From Phycisphaerales bacterium (GTDB taxonomy: Bacteria > Planctomycetota > Phycisphaerae > UBA1845 > UTPLA1), in NCBI GenBank assembly GCA_022360095.1, contig JAKSDK010001621.1, positions 117,205-181,204 on the forward strand: DNA of 64,000 bases. The letters are read 5' to 3'. The notes under the pieces were generated by a model. The model saw only the letters and a program-made list of their open reading frames with translations. It searched no databases and was not told where the DNA came from. A program made the translations under genes and the position numbers. This document shows, piece after piece, positions 40,911-49,822 of this stretch. Position 1 is the first letter of the stretch, and every line of letters begins with the position of its first letter.

Positions 40911-42653
40911 ATGGCAAACCCCGGCAACAGAACCGTATTGCCAGGCGCCACCGGACGACCTTCCGGCGCCTTTTTCATTTGCGCGGTGCCGGCGATCGGA
41001 GCGGCGCTGGCTCGCGAAGCGGGTGGGAGCAGCGTGTCGTCGGGATTGTTGGAGGCGGTGCTGCAAACCCCTCTGATTCTCATCTGGATATTGCAGCGAT
41101 GCAGCGGATTCGGGCGGCGAGCGGTTCGAAACGCTGATCGATGGCTGACGGCCATCGTATTGACCGGCGGCGTCGGTGTTTCGATCTACCGCGGAGACGT
41201 CGCTCTCTTCTTCCTGACGGCAACCGTTTTCATTGCAGGCAGCCTGCTGCTCGAATCGCTTGAGCGAACCTATCAGCGAATGGACGATCTTCTGGACCAG
41301 CCGCTCGCGCTACTAAGCTTCTTTTGGAAGCGTTGGCTTGCGCTGGTTCTCATCACGACGATTCTGCTGTCAATTCCGTTGGCAGTGCAGTCGGCCGTGC
41401 CGGATTACACCTACAATTTTTGGAATCACGTGCTGAACAGTGCGTTCGCGGCCGTCGGCGCAGCCTGCCTGGTCGGAAGCAGCATTTACAGCCTCGGCGA
41501 GGACTACACGCACTTCGGGTTGGGTGTGCTCGTCGTGACAAGTCAACTCGCAGGGCTTGGCTTCAGTGCGATCGGGCTTTCCATCATCCGGCCGTTTTTG
41601 TGGAATCGTATTCGATTACGAACCGTCTTGGCTGTGGCGATGGGGTTGCAATTGCTGGCGGTTGCCGTCCTGGCTGCCCTTTGGCACGAGACCGACACGC
41701 CGACGATTTGGCAGCGCTGTGGGTGGGGATTCGTTTATGCCGGGGATGCGATTTGGAACACGGGCCTTATTCTTCGCCCCAACGGGCTGGCGTCTTATGT
41801 TTCGAACCACGCGGTTTTCGTGTGCATCACAACCTTGTCCATCGTCGGGTCGCTCGGAATACCGGTGATACTGGACCTCGTTCAGGGGCGATCCGGGGCC
41901 GACCGGGAAAATCCAGGAAAGCAAACCGCGGCACGAGATCCGTCGCCTTTGCAACTGTTGCCGCGATTCGAGGCTGCGGGCGCGTTTCTGCTCCTACTCT
42001 TGGGCGCGATCCTCCTCTTTTATTTCGAGACGCCCATGGCGTTGTCGGCAAAGTACGTCCCCGAACGGCCCTTCGACCTCGGCCAACAACAAGTGGCTCT
42101 GCGAGATGACATGGACAACGGTCAACGCTGGTCATTGGCGGTCTTCGTGTCGTCCACACTCCGTTCGGCCGGATTGCAGAGCATCCCCGTGTCCGAAGGC
42201 GCCGTTTCATGGCCGTCCTACGGTGTCCTGTTGATCTGGATGTTCATCGGCGGCTCGGCCGCAGGCGTGTCGGGGGGAGGGCGCATTTCGTCTTTTGTGC
42301 TTCTGGCGATCTGTCTATTCTGCGGCAGACAGTCCTGGGGGACGAAGTCCGGTGACGCAGCGTTGCGACGGTCGATCATGCGTCGTGTGCCAATGTTCAT
42401 CCTGGCCTGGCTCGCGATCAATATCCTTGCATGCTTCGGGCTTTTCCTGGTGTCGTCAGGGAGTTCTTACGAACGGGTTTTCGAAAGCTCGGCCGCCGTC
42501 AACAACGTGAGCCTGACGACGGGGCTCTCGATTCATTTGACGCCGCCGGGACGATTGGTGATGATCTTTTCGATGATCGCCGGCCGATTGATTCCGGTGT
42601 TCTTTTGGTTGCAACTGGCGGATCAAATACGGCAACGGTTTCATTCGCGATAG
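40911..42653 (+). CDS. Degenerate TrkH/KtrB-type potassium transporter
   Basis: 580 residues with about ten membrane helices plus pore loops. The Trk/Ktr fold is recognisable by three landmarks: SAFAAVGAACL (first pore loop), MFIGGSAAGVSGGGRISSF (matches the family MFIGGxxGSTGGGIK block) and NNVSLTTGLSIHLTPPGRLVMIFSMIAGRLIPV (matches GTVGLSTGxTP, MFIGRxGP). At the last loop the conserved selectivity-filter glycine is missing (NNVS for GTVG), so potassium selectivity is doubtful. No TrkA/KtrA partner is adjacent. It is divergent from the XRE-S24 gene. The ATG at 40911 has no clear ribosome binding site. Its function may be ion transport of altered selectivity. Confidence 0.7.
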   Translation: MANPGNRTVLPGATGRPSGAFFICAVPAIGAALAREAGGSSVSSGLLEAVLQTPLILIWILQRCSGFGRRAVRNADRWLTAIVLTGGVGVSIYRGDVALFFLTATVFIAGSLLLESLERTYQRMDDLLDQPLALLSFFWKRWLALVLITTILLSIPLAVQSAVPDYTYNFWNHVLNSAFAAVGAACLVGSSIYSLGEDYTHFGLGVLVVTSQLAGLGFSAIGLSIIRPFLWNRIRLRTVLAVAMGLQLLAVAVLAALWHETDTPTIWQRCGWGFVYAGDAIWNTGLILRPNGLASYVSNHAVFVCITTLSIVGSLGIPVILDLVQGRSGADRENPGKQTAARDPSPLQLLPRFEAAGAFLLLLLGAILLFYFETPMALSAKYVPERPFDLGQQQVALRDDMDNGQRWSLAVFVSSTLRSAGLQSIPVSEGAVSWPSYGVLLIWMFIGGSAAGVSGGGRISSFVLLAICLFCGRQSWGTKSGDAALRRSIMRRVPMFILAWLAINILACFGLFLVSSGSSYERVFESSAAVNNVSLTTGLSIHLTPPGRLVMIFSMIAGRLIPVFFWLQLADQIRQRFHSR

Positions 42654-42712
42654 GCCGGCAGCCGGAATGAGTTCAATCCTGATGATCTTTGGAATGGTCT
42701 AAAACTACGATC

Positions 42713-43783
42713 ATGTCTCTGACGAATCGTCTTACCCTCTCGGTCGTTCTCTTCTCAATGTCGTTGACAGGCTGCCAACAGCTCTCGAGCATGTCCTCAC
42801 GGGAACGCTCACGACTCTCCCAGGAACGCGACGAGTCCGGAACGGTTCGCCTCGTGGGCATCGGTCCGATTCGTGGGTTTGCCAAGGACCGCGATCATAC
42901 GCTGATGCACTGTCTGGAGCTGGTCCTCGAGGCGATGGGACGCGAAATCGGCTATGACGAACTGATGGGCATGAGCGGCATGGCGTTCCGGCTCCAGTTC
43001 CGCGTCGATCGATGGGGCGTCGGTAATCCCGATCCGCTCGTCGGTGAAAACTGCGTGGATGTTCTGATGTCCGCCATCGGTCTGAAGCACGAAGTTCTCA
43101 TCGTGGAGCGAAACGAACTGGCCGAGGCCGCTGCTCTCCGCCGCCGGATCAAGGAGAGCATCGACCTTGAGATCCCCGTGTTGGCCGCGAACATCATCGA
43201 GCCTGAAGATTGGGGGATCATCACCGGCTATCGGCCGGATTTCAAATGGTTATGTCGCTCCTACAACGGCGGCGCATTGGAGTCCGACCGGATGGCCAGC
43301 GGATGGCCGACCGCGGTCATTCTGTTTGAAAAGCAATCTCGTCCTCCCGCGAACCAGGCCTATCTTGCCTCGGTCCGTCGCGCGGTGGATCTGTTCGAGA
43401 AAAGGCGATCGGGTAGTTACGCCTTGGGCGAAAAGGCGTTTGACTACTGGTGCCAGAGCCTTCAGACTGTGCAGACCCGTCAATACATACACCCCAATGT
43501 CTGGACCTACATCGCGTTGATGGACGCTCGGGCGTCCGCCGCGCGCTACTTCCGCAGGATTTCTCTCGAGTTCGGCGCGAACGAACATTACGCCCTTCAG
43601 GCGGCGGATTATTACGATCAGGAGGTCCGGTTGCTGAGGGACGGTTACCAATACGTGCCCTCCGAAAAGGACTATCCGGGTACCCTGCCGCCTCCGCATT
43701 TTCGCCAGCGTCAGATCGAAGTTCTACGAAAGGCCAAGGAACTGGAAAAAAACGCCATCGACGCGTTACGCAAACTACTATAA
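42713..43783 (+). CDS. Lipoprotein with C39/BtrH-like cysteine-protease-fold domain
   Basis: 356 residues. ATG 42713 gives a lipoprotein signal with lipobox SLTGC. Residues about 45-215 look like a papain-like C39/BtrH N-terminal domain: DRDHTLMHCLELVLEAMG places a Cys at the start of a helix as in that fold, and EIPVLAANIIEPEDWGIITGY resembles the later strand. No clear catalytic His is evident, so it may be a non-catalytic member. The C-terminal 130 residues are helical. It overlaps no neighbour, but the next gene starts 88 bases on in the same direction, so the two may be co-transcribed. Similar pairs of uncharacterised lipoproteins and large membrane proteins are frequent in this phylum. 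Confidence 0.65.
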   Translation: MSLTNRLTLSVVLFSMSLTGCQQLSSMSSRERSRLSQERDESGTVRLVGIGPIRGFAKDRDHTLMHCLELVLEAMGREIGYDELMGMSGMAFRLQFRVDRWGVGNPDPLVGENCVDVLMSAIGLKHEVLIVERNELAEAAALRRRIKESIDLEIPVLAANIIEPEDWGIITGYRPDFKWLCRSYNGGALESDRMASGWPTAVILFEKQSRPPANQAYLASVRRAVDLFEKRRSGSYALGEKAFDYWCQSLQTVQTRQYIHPNVWTYIALMDARASAARYFRRISLEFGANEHYALQAADYYDQEVRLLRDGYQYVPSEKDYPGTLPPPHFRQRQIEVLRKAKELEKNAIDALRKLL

Positions 43784-43871
43784 CACTGCATAAATTGCCT
43801 CTGCGGGCGGCTCTGACGAGTGACTCGACTTCTGAGCACGTTGGCCGTTGTTCAACCATTGGAGAGCGCCT

Positions 43872-45968
43872 TTGACGCAAGGTCATCAAGACGATCAGAC
43901 ACCGGCGCGAAACAGCCGCACCGTGGGAATCTACCTTTCCTACGCCACGGCCTTCGTCGCATATGCCTCCGTGATGACGATCGAACTCCTTGCCGAACGT
44001 CTGACCGCCCGCCATCTCGGCAGTTCCATTTATACGTGGACGTCGATCATTGGAATCGTCTTGTTCGGTCTTGCGGTCGGCAACTATGTCGGCGGGCGTC
44101 TTGCCGATCGATTCCGTCCGCACGCCACGCTGGCGATTCTCTTTATCCTCGCCTCAGCCGCCTGCTTACTGGTCCCTTGGCTCAACAATGCGGCCGGCGA
44201 ATGGTCCGCGCTCTGGTACCTCACCTGGCCGCAGCGAATCGCTGCGCACGTGACCCTGACATTCGCTCTGCCGGCCATCGTCCTGGGCACGATCGGGCCG
44301 GTGATTGCCAAAATGGCACTCGACTACGGACGACAAACCGGGCGAACGGTCGGGAGTGTTTACGCATGGAGCGGAATCGGCAGCCTTGCCGGCACCTACG
44401 TCTCCGGTTTTTTTCTGATCGAAAGAATGGGAGCATCGACGATCATTTATCTCGTCGCCATCGTGTTGGCAGGCATGGCCATTCTGTTCGCCGCACGTCA
44501 TTGGTTTGCGTATGTATGGGGTGTTGTGACCATCATGGCGATGACCATCGGAATCGGGCCGTGGACTTGGACGAAGTCCTTCGCCGCAGAGCTGGGTTTG
44601 CGAGAACATGAAGAGACGAAGGTGCTGTTTGATCGAACCAGCCTTTACTCGCGCGTTCGCGTAGAGACTGTGCCGGGTCGGCCCAGCCAGCGCGTTCTGA
44701 AACTCGACAAGCTCGCGCACAGCTATTACGACACCGCCAAACCCGATCAACTGCTTTACGGCTATGAGCGCGTCTACGCAGCTGTCACCGATCATGTTGC
44801 CGGAGAACGCGATGGAATCAATGTGCTGATTCTCGGCGGAGGGGGATACACACATCCTCGCCATATTCTTCGGCGCCGACCCAATAGCCGCGTCGACGTC
44901 GTTGAGATTGACCCCGTCGTGACCGAGGCCGCGCAAACCGCGCTTGGTCTTCAGCCGGACGCTCGGATGAAGATTGTCCACATGGATGCCCGGCAGTATC
45001 TCGTGGAATTGGTCCGCCGAAAAGAAGGCGGCGAAGATGTTCCCGAGTTTGATTTTATCTTCCTCGATGCGCTCCATGATTACAACGTTCCTTTTCATTT
45101 GACGACACGGGAGTGTCAACGACTCTGTCGCGACTTGCTCAGTCGCGACGGTGTTTACATGATTAACCTGATTGACATTCTCGACGTTGGTGACTTTCTC
45201 GGCGCGCTCTTGAACACGACTCGACAGACTTTCGATTTCACGGCCTGCTTTTATGCAAGTGACGAGGGCGACGAATTTGACAGCAACGTCAGAAACACGT
45301 TCGTCGTCGCCGCGGGAAACCACGATCTCTTTCTGGAACGCATGGGCGGCTCCGAGTTGGCGGACCAGGTTTCTCCGCTTCTGTTGCCGAAAGCCCTGTT
45401 GGCACCTGTTCTCGAACGAGCGCGCGGCCGAATTTTGACGGATGACTATGCGCCCGTTGAATACTTGTTAGCTCGTGTCGTTCAAAGGGCAGGTGAAGAC
45501 GCTTTTCTGGATTTCTACAATCGGGGCAACCGTCAACTGGAGGCCGGGCTGTTTGAAGAAGCGGCCGACAGTCTTGAACGGGCGATTGATGGTCGTCCGG
45601 ATTTTTTCCCGGCCCATATGGACCTCGGACGAGCCCGTGCACAGCAGCGACGGTTTCAGGAGGCTGCGGCCGCATTTCGAAGTGCTGCGTCATTGGCACC
45701 CGAGATGCCTGAGCCGGTCTTCAATCTCGGATGGGTCTTCATGCAAAGCCGGGATTACGGGTCCGCTGCTGAAATGTTCCAGGCTTCGATTGCGATCGAT
45801 CGGAGCTTCACCATGGGGCATAATTCGCTCGGCATGGCCCTGGCCGAATTGGGGCGTTTTCAAGAGTCCGTCGCCGCGTTTGAATCAGCCCTGGCGATCG
45901 ATCCGGACTATGCCGACGCAAAAAACAATCTTGACCGAGTTCAGTCCCTGCTTGATGCGGCACATTGA
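43872..45968 (+). CDS. Membrane-bound spermidine-synthase-like protein with C-terminal TPRs
   Basis: About 698 residues in three parts. Residues 1-230 hold seven or so membrane helices of the MFS-like type found in fused spermidine synthases. Residues about 255-545 are a class I methyltransferase-like domain with VLILGGGGYTHPRHILRR, the acidic EIDPVV, and FIFLDALHDYNVPFHLTTREC. The rest has three or more TPRs (for example FNLGWVFMQSRDYGSAAEMFQASIAID). Soluble SpeE adds aminopropyl groups to putrescine; many membrane-fused relatives are uncharacterised. TTG 43872 is chosen, with GGAGAG (43861-43866) upstream; TTG 43848 is possible. It converges with the next gene with 2 bases between stops. 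Confidence 0.75.
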   Translation: MTQGHQDDQTPARNSRTVGIYLSYATAFVAYASVMTIELLAERLTARHLGSSIYTWTSIIGIVLFGLAVGNYVGGRLADRFRPHATLAILFILASAACLLVPWLNNAAGEWSALWYLTWPQRIAAHVTLTFALPAIVLGTIGPVIAKMALDYGRQTGRTVGSVYAWSGIGSLAGTYVSGFFLIERMGASTIIYLVAIVLAGMAILFAARHWFAYVWGVVTIMAMTIGIGPWTWTKSFAAELGLREHEETKVLFDRTSLYSRVRVETVPGRPSQRVLKLDKLAHSYYDTAKPDQLLYGYERVYAAVTDHVAGERDGINVLILGGGGYTHPRHILRRRPNSRVDVVEIDPVVTEAAQTALGLQPDARMKIVHMDARQYLVELVRRKEGGEDVPEFDFIFLDALHDYNVPFHLTTRECQRLCRDLLSRDGVYMINLIDILDVGDFLGALLNTTRQTFDFTACFYASDEGDEFDSNVRNTFVVAAGNHDLFLERMGGSELADQVSPLLLPKALLAPVLERARGRILTDDYAPVEYLLARVVQRAGEDAFLDFYNRGNRQLEAGLFEEAADSLERAIDGRPDFFPAHMDLGRARAQQRRFQEAAAAFRSAASLAPEMPEPVFNLGWVFMQSRDYGSAAEMFQASIAIDRSFTMGHNSLGMALAELGRFQESVAAFESALAIDPDYADAKNNLDRVQSLLDAAH

Positions 45969-45970
45969 GC

Positions 45971-47230
45971 TTAACCGCCAACGGGCAGTGTCAGGACCGG
46001 AGCCGCACTCTTGGCGCTGCCCGCCTGGAGCGTGAACAACTGGCCGAGCAGTGAGAATGTGGACTTGGAGATTTGATCGTCGTCGCGGATAAAAAACCAG
46101 TGGCCGCGATGGAAAACCGAAACGGCGGCGCCGATCGGCGGTGTTTTCCGTACATGGACGTTAAACAAGTCGCCGAGCATGGCCGACCAGTCGAACGGTG
46201 AGCCGTCTTCATCCACGGTGTTGGTCACCAGCCGGGCCTCCCGATGAGACAGTGGCACGGCAATGCCCTGTGAAAGATAAAACATCACGCCCAGCAATGA
46301 ACGCGTGTCGATGGCGATGCTCTTCCGTCCACCCTGCTTGTCACGGCCGTGGCCCCCGCCTCCGCCCGTCCTTGCGACGTCGAGCGCATATCGGGATCGA
46401 TCGCGATCAAGTTGCAGCATGTCGCGCAACTGAAGCGATTCGGGTGATCGCCTCCCTCCGTTGATGAATCGAAGGATCAGCGCCTGACTGTCGCGTGTGA
46501 GAACATACGATTCGCTGTCATCGCTTCGTGCAAAGCGTACACCTGATTTGGCGGCTTCGACGACGGATTCAGCCGTGATGAGCTCAGCCGGCAGGTGGCC
46601 GGACACTTCCGTGGTGCGCGTTTCATATTCGAGGTAAAGCTGCTTGCTCCGTTGAAGCCTGCGGAGCAACCGAGTCGCCATGGCGAAATCCTGGTATTCG
46701 GGCGCCTCGGTCGGCGTCGGCCCTGACGCGCTCTGGGCGTTGTTCAGGCCGTTCATCTCCTGCACGGTCAGGCGCAACACTCGATCGATCCGCCAGCCGG
46801 AGTGGGTGAGCAATACGATCGTCTCGATGCTGATCGGGGAAAGTACGCGCTGGACGAAATCGTCACCGCTCAAAGGGCTGTAGGTAATCGTGGGGCGTTC
46901 GGTGTAGCCGATCCGGCCGCCGATTCGGAGAGCATCGGGATTACCGCCCGCTGCGCCGACGTTTTCGTTCAGCGTCCCTGCAATGTCGCCGGACTGATCG
47001 AAAACGAATTGCGCAGAGACGCTGCCGACCTCAAGAAAGACGGCGGCCTCCCGATACTTGAGGCGAACGAGATTCAGCAAGAGCTGTTCAGCCCTCGTGT
47101 TTTGGATCGCCGTGTTGTATTGCGCATGGCTGATTCTCAAGGCTGCCGGTCCGAATTGGCACCCGGTTGCGGAGACGGCGATCACGCAGATCGCGAGGGT
47201 GTGAGCACAAAGAGTCGGGGCCTTGGGCAT
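45971..47230 (-). CDS. Lipoprotein of unknown function
   Basis: 419 residues from ATG 47230, which gives a signal peptide with lipobox SATGC; the longer ATG 47275 start would add an unsuited leader. Early in the mature protein comes NTRAEQLLLNLVRLKYREAAVFLEVGSVSAQF, a segment seen in uncharacterised outer-membrane lipoproteins. A Gly-rich loop (GGGGGHGRDKQGG) separates the two halves. The end is beta-rich (VSVFHRGHWFFIRDDD). I cannot name the family. It is convergent with the spermidine-synthase-like gene and divergent from the thioesterase, so it is probably a single-gene unit. Confidence 0.7.
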   Translation of the reverse strand: MPKAPTLCAHTLAICVIAVSATGCQFGPAALRISHAQYNTAIQNTRAEQLLLNLVRLKYREAAVFLEVGSVSAQFVFDQSGDIAGTLNENVGAAGGNPDALRIGGRIGYTERPTITYSPLSGDDFVQRVLSPISIETIVLLTHSGWRIDRVLRLTVQEMNGLNNAQSASGPTPTEAPEYQDFAMATRLLRRLQRSKQLYLEYETRTTEVSGHLPAELITAESVVEAAKSGVRFARSDDSESYVLTRDSQALILRFINGGRRSPESLQLRDMLQLDRDRSRYALDVARTGGGGGHGRDKQGGRKSIAIDTRSLLGVMFYLSQGIAVPLSHREARLVTNTVDEDGSPFDWSAMLGDLFNVHVRKTPPIGAAVSVFHRGHWFFIRDDDQISKSTFSLLGQLFTLQAGSAKSAAPVLTLPVGG

Positions 47231-47426
47231 GCGATTTCCAAACCTCCATGTTCGGGCGTCGGGTGTACATTCCATTTCCTCTTTAATCGGCCCAAACGTG
47301 ATGCGCTCGCCAGCATGAGAGAGCGTCCCCGTGCCACTGGCATTTGCTCGATAAAAAGGTTACAAATCGCACTTTGCCGACCTGGCAAGCTGTCCGGGTG
47401 GCCTTCCAGACGAGTTGGGTGTGTCT

Positions 47427-47816
47427 ATGAAGCCGGGGCTTGAGCCGGGCATCTATGAGGAAGTGTCTTTCGAAGTGACGGAGCAGATGTGTCCCGCGTT
47501 CGACGGCGAAGTCGTGCATCGGGTCTGTGCCACGTGGACGCTGGTGCACTACATGGAACTGGCGGGCCGCAAGATTCTGATGCAATTCCTGGAACCTGAA
47601 GAAGAAGGCGTGGGGAGCCATGTGAGCTGCGATCACGTGAGACCGGCTCAGGTCGGAAAGAAAGTTCGAGTCAAGGCGACGGTGGCGCAAATGAGCGATC
47701 GAGAATTGGTTTGCGACGTCGCCGCCTATTGTGGAGAGCAGCTGATCGCCTCAGGCCGGACGGGGCAAAAAGTGCTCCCTCGTGTCGTGCTCAAGAGGAT
47801 TCTGCACGACGACTAA
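47427..47816 (+). CDS. Hotdog-fold thioesterase, FlK-like
   Basis: 129 residues. Single hotdog domain of the FlK (fluoroacetyl-CoA thioesterase) type: the helix has ATWTLVHYMELAG and the following strand has VGSHVSCDHVRPAQVG. Thr, Glu and His in these segments match the T-E-H catalytic set of FlK. Most FlK-like proteins are not specific for fluoroacetyl-CoA, so a general acyl-CoA thioesterase is the safer call. ATG 47427 is chosen over TTG 47415. The gene lies 22 bases before an enoyl-CoA hydratase gene, so both probably act on the same acyl-CoA pathway. Confidence 0.8.
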   Translation: MKPGLEPGIYEEVSFEVTEQMCPAFDGEVVHRVCATWTLVHYMELAGRKILMQFLEPEEEGVGSHVSCDHVRPAQVGKKVRVKATVAQMSDRELVCDVAAYCGEQLIASGRTGQKVLPRVVLKRILHDD

Positions 47817-47838
47817 ACTTCGAAGATGGAGCCGAGGC

Positions 47839-48687
47839 GTGACGGCACTGCAAGGAAAACCTGCGGACTCATTCGAATTCAAGAAGATTCGCTACGAGAA
47901 GTACGATCTCAGGGCGATCGTGACGTTTGATCGGCCCGAAGTCCTCAATGCCGTCGACGGCGAAATGCTGATCGAGTTAAACGCGGCCTTTCAGGATGCG
48001 TCGTGGGACGACACGGTGCGGGTCTTGATCCTCACCGGCAAAGGCGACCGGGCGTTCTGCACCGGCGCGGACGTCAAGGAACAGGCATCCGAATTCATCG
48101 GCGAGCCCGATCTCTATTGGAAATGGATGGGCTTGTTCATCGAGTGTCACGAACGCCTGCGCAACATCGGTAAGCCGACGATTGCCCGACTCAACGGGAT
48201 GGTGGTCGGTGGCGGCAATGAATTCAACATGTCATGTGATCTTGCGATCGCCGCCGATGACATCATCATCAAACAGGTCGGGGCAGCACGAGGCTCCGTG
48301 GCCGCTGCGGGAGCGACACAGTTTCTGCCCTTGATCGTCGGTGATCGTCGCGCTCGAGAAATCCTTTTCCTCTGCGAGGAGATCCCCGCAGCGAAAGCGC
48401 TCGAATGGGGCTTGGTGAATCAGGTCGTGCCGAGAGCGGAGCTGGACAATGCGGTTGACGCCATGGCCGCAAAGTTGATCGACAAACTGCCGGAATGTCT
48501 TCGATACACGAAGCAGCAATTGAATTTTTGGCGTGACCTTTCCTGGCACCAAACCATCGGACACGCTCGTGACTGGCTGAGCATTCACAATTTGTCGCCG
48601 GAAGTGGCCGAAGGTATGCAGGCGTTTGTGGAGAAGCGGGCCGTGGATTATGAGGGAGTTAGGAAGAAGCGGGGTGATCGTTCGTAA
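47839..48687 (+). CDS. Enoyl-CoA hydratase/isomerase family protein
   Basis: 282 residues, crotonase fold. Typical segments: RPEVLNAVDGEMLIELNAAF, the oxyanion-hole and CoA-binding FCTGADVKEQ, and NGMVVGGGNEFNMSCDLAIAAD. At the catalytic positions there is GGGNEFN in place of the usual GGG.E.A, and LYWKWMG before it, so the exact reaction (hydratase, isomerase, hydrolase or ring-opening) is not fixed by sequence. GTG 47839 has TGGAG 8 bases upstream; a longer frame would overlap the thioesterase gene. Co-transcribed with the FlK-like gene. The hairpin at 48795 ends the unit. Confidence 0.85.
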   Translation: MTALQGKPADSFEFKKIRYEKYDLRAIVTFDRPEVLNAVDGEMLIELNAAFQDASWDDTVRVLILTGKGDRAFCTGADVKEQASEFIGEPDLYWKWMGLFIECHERLRNIGKPTIARLNGMVVGGGNEFNMSCDLAIAADDIIIKQVGAARGSVAAAGATQFLPLIVGDRRAREILFLCEEIPAAKALEWGLVNQVVPRAELDNAVDAMAAKLIDKLPECLRYTKQQLNFWRDLSWHQTIGHARDWLSIHNLSPEVAEGMQAFVEKRAVDYEGVRKKRGDRS

Positions 48688-48778
48688 AGGTGTACGAAGT
48701 CTCTTCGTCGATCAGAGCACCCGTCAGGAAGTGGTGGGCGTGCAAAAAGCGAAAGTGGAGCGGATTTTGCCCGCGTGA
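48674..48778 (+). CDS. Possible 34-residue small protein
   Basis: GTG 48674 to TGA 48778 encodes MIVRKGVRSLFVDQSTRQEV and 14 further residues ending ILPA. It overlaps the last 14 bases of the hydratase gene and has AGGAAG (48661-48666) about 7 bases upstream. The composition is basic and plausible, but there is no homology to judge by and the frame could be chance. Confidence 0.2.
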   Translation: MIVRKGVRSLFVDQSTRQEVVGVQKAKVERILPA

Positions 48779-48794
48779 CGCACGTTGTGAACCG

Positions 48795-48816
48795 AGGCAG
48801 GCGGAACCTGCCTTTT
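48795..48816 (+). terminator. Rho-independent terminator after the enoyl-CoA hydratase gene
   Basis: AGGCAGG-CGGAA-CCTGCCT is a perfect 7-base-pair stem with a 5-base loop followed by TTT. It stands between the hydratase unit and the next promoter. Confidence 0.7.
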
Positions 48817-48837
48817 AGGCTGAAGAAAGGCCCGTTT

Positions 48838-48867
48838 TTGAATTTTGCCCGGGTCGCCTCCTAGAAT
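48838..48867 (+). promoter_or_regulatory. Putative sigma-70 promoter of the LolA-fold gene
   Basis: TTGAAT (48838-48843), 18 bases, then TAGAAT (48862-48867). Transcription would begin near 48874, about 24 bases before ATG 48898. Confidence 0.5.
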
Positions 48868-48897
48868 CAGGGAATCGCGAAGTTGAGGAATTGGTCC

Positions 48898-49803
48898 ATG
48901 CGAAATGTAACGTGGTTTCAAGGTCTCGGGGTTGTGTTGTTCGTCCTGTCGGTCACAGTCAACGGCCATGCACAGACTTCAGCGGACGTCAAGCCTCCGA
49001 GTCGCCCTACCGTCAAACCCGCTCCTCGTGGCGATGAGCAAGGGGTCACGAAGAAGAACGGTGGAGATTTCAAGCCTTCATCCGGGATACCGACCGTCGA
49101 CGCGATTCTGGATCGCCTGGAGGCCAAGGGCAAGGCGATCAAGGGGCTGCAATGCAAATTGATTTATACGTACGTCATGGTCGAGGTCGTCGAGGACCGG
49201 CAGATCAAGGAGGGGACGTTACGCTTTGCGCAGGGCAAGCCGAACTCAAGGTTCTTCGTGGAATTCGATAAGAAGATTGCCGGCGGGACGGTGGATCGGC
49301 AGAAGGAATATTTCCTTTTCGACGGTGAGTGGTTGATCGAGCGCAACGATCGGCGCAAGAACGTCATCAAGCGACAAATTGCCAGGAAGGGCGAGCGAGT
49401 GGATCCGTTCAGGTTGGGCAAAGGTCCGTTTCCGTTGCCGTTCGGCCAGAAGCGCGAGGAGATTCTGAAATATTTTAAGGTGACCCTGAAGCCGTTTGAA
49501 TTGGGTGATCCCCTGCGAACCAAGCATTTGCATTGCGTGCCGCGGCCGAATACCCAAATGGCCAAAAAGTATCGTCGCGTGGAAATCTATGTGGATTCAA
49601 AACTGGACCTGCCGGTTCGGATCGTGAGCGAGCGATTGAGCGACAATAATCGGATCGAAGTCGATTTCAAGGAAATCGATGTGGATGCCGCCCCGGCCGG
49701 CTCCTGGTTCCGGATGGACGACATTCCCGGCGATTTTTCGATTGCCGAGGAACCGTTGCCGGAGCAGCCGGAGATCAAGGCTCCGCACCCTTCGAACCGA
49801 TAG
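48898..49803 (+). CDS. Exported LolA-fold-like protein
   Basis: 301 residues. Signal peptide with likely cut at NGHA|QTS, then a Pro/Lys-rich linker and a domain (about 65-285) with the half-barrel pattern of outer-membrane lipoprotein-sorting proteins: ILDRLEAKGKAIKGLQCKL, strands with REQK-type charges (GTLRFAQGKPNSRFFVEFDKK), FDGEWLIERNDRRKNVIKRQ and VEIYVDSKLDLPVRIVSER. It resembles the LolA/DUF1571-type proteins common in Planctomycetota. Transport of lipids or lipoproteins is possible; the partner is unknown. GAGG lies about 9 bases before ATG 48898. It is followed 19 bases on by the DUF192 lipoprotein gene. Confidence 0.75.
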   Translation: MRNVTWFQGLGVVLFVLSVTVNGHAQTSADVKPPSRPTVKPAPRGDEQGVTKKNGGDFKPSSGIPTVDAILDRLEAKGKAIKGLQCKLIYTYVMVEVVEDRQIKEGTLRFAQGKPNSRFFVEFDKKIAGGTVDRQKEYFLFDGEWLIERNDRRKNVIKRQIARKGERVDPFRLGKGPFPLPFGQKREEILKYFKVTLKPFELGDPLRTKHLHCVPRPNTQMAKKYRRVEIYVDSKLDLPVRIVSERLSDNNRIEVDFKEIDVDAAPAGSWFRMDDIPGDFSIAEEPLPEQPEIKAPHPSNR

Positions 49804-49822
49804 AGGAGAGGGTGAAACTTTC

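Noticed and set aside
44166..45323. A 385-codon minus-strand frame inside the spermidine-synthase-like gene
   Set aside because: The plus-strand product has clear membrane, catalytic and TPR parts; the other is a mirror of its codon bias.
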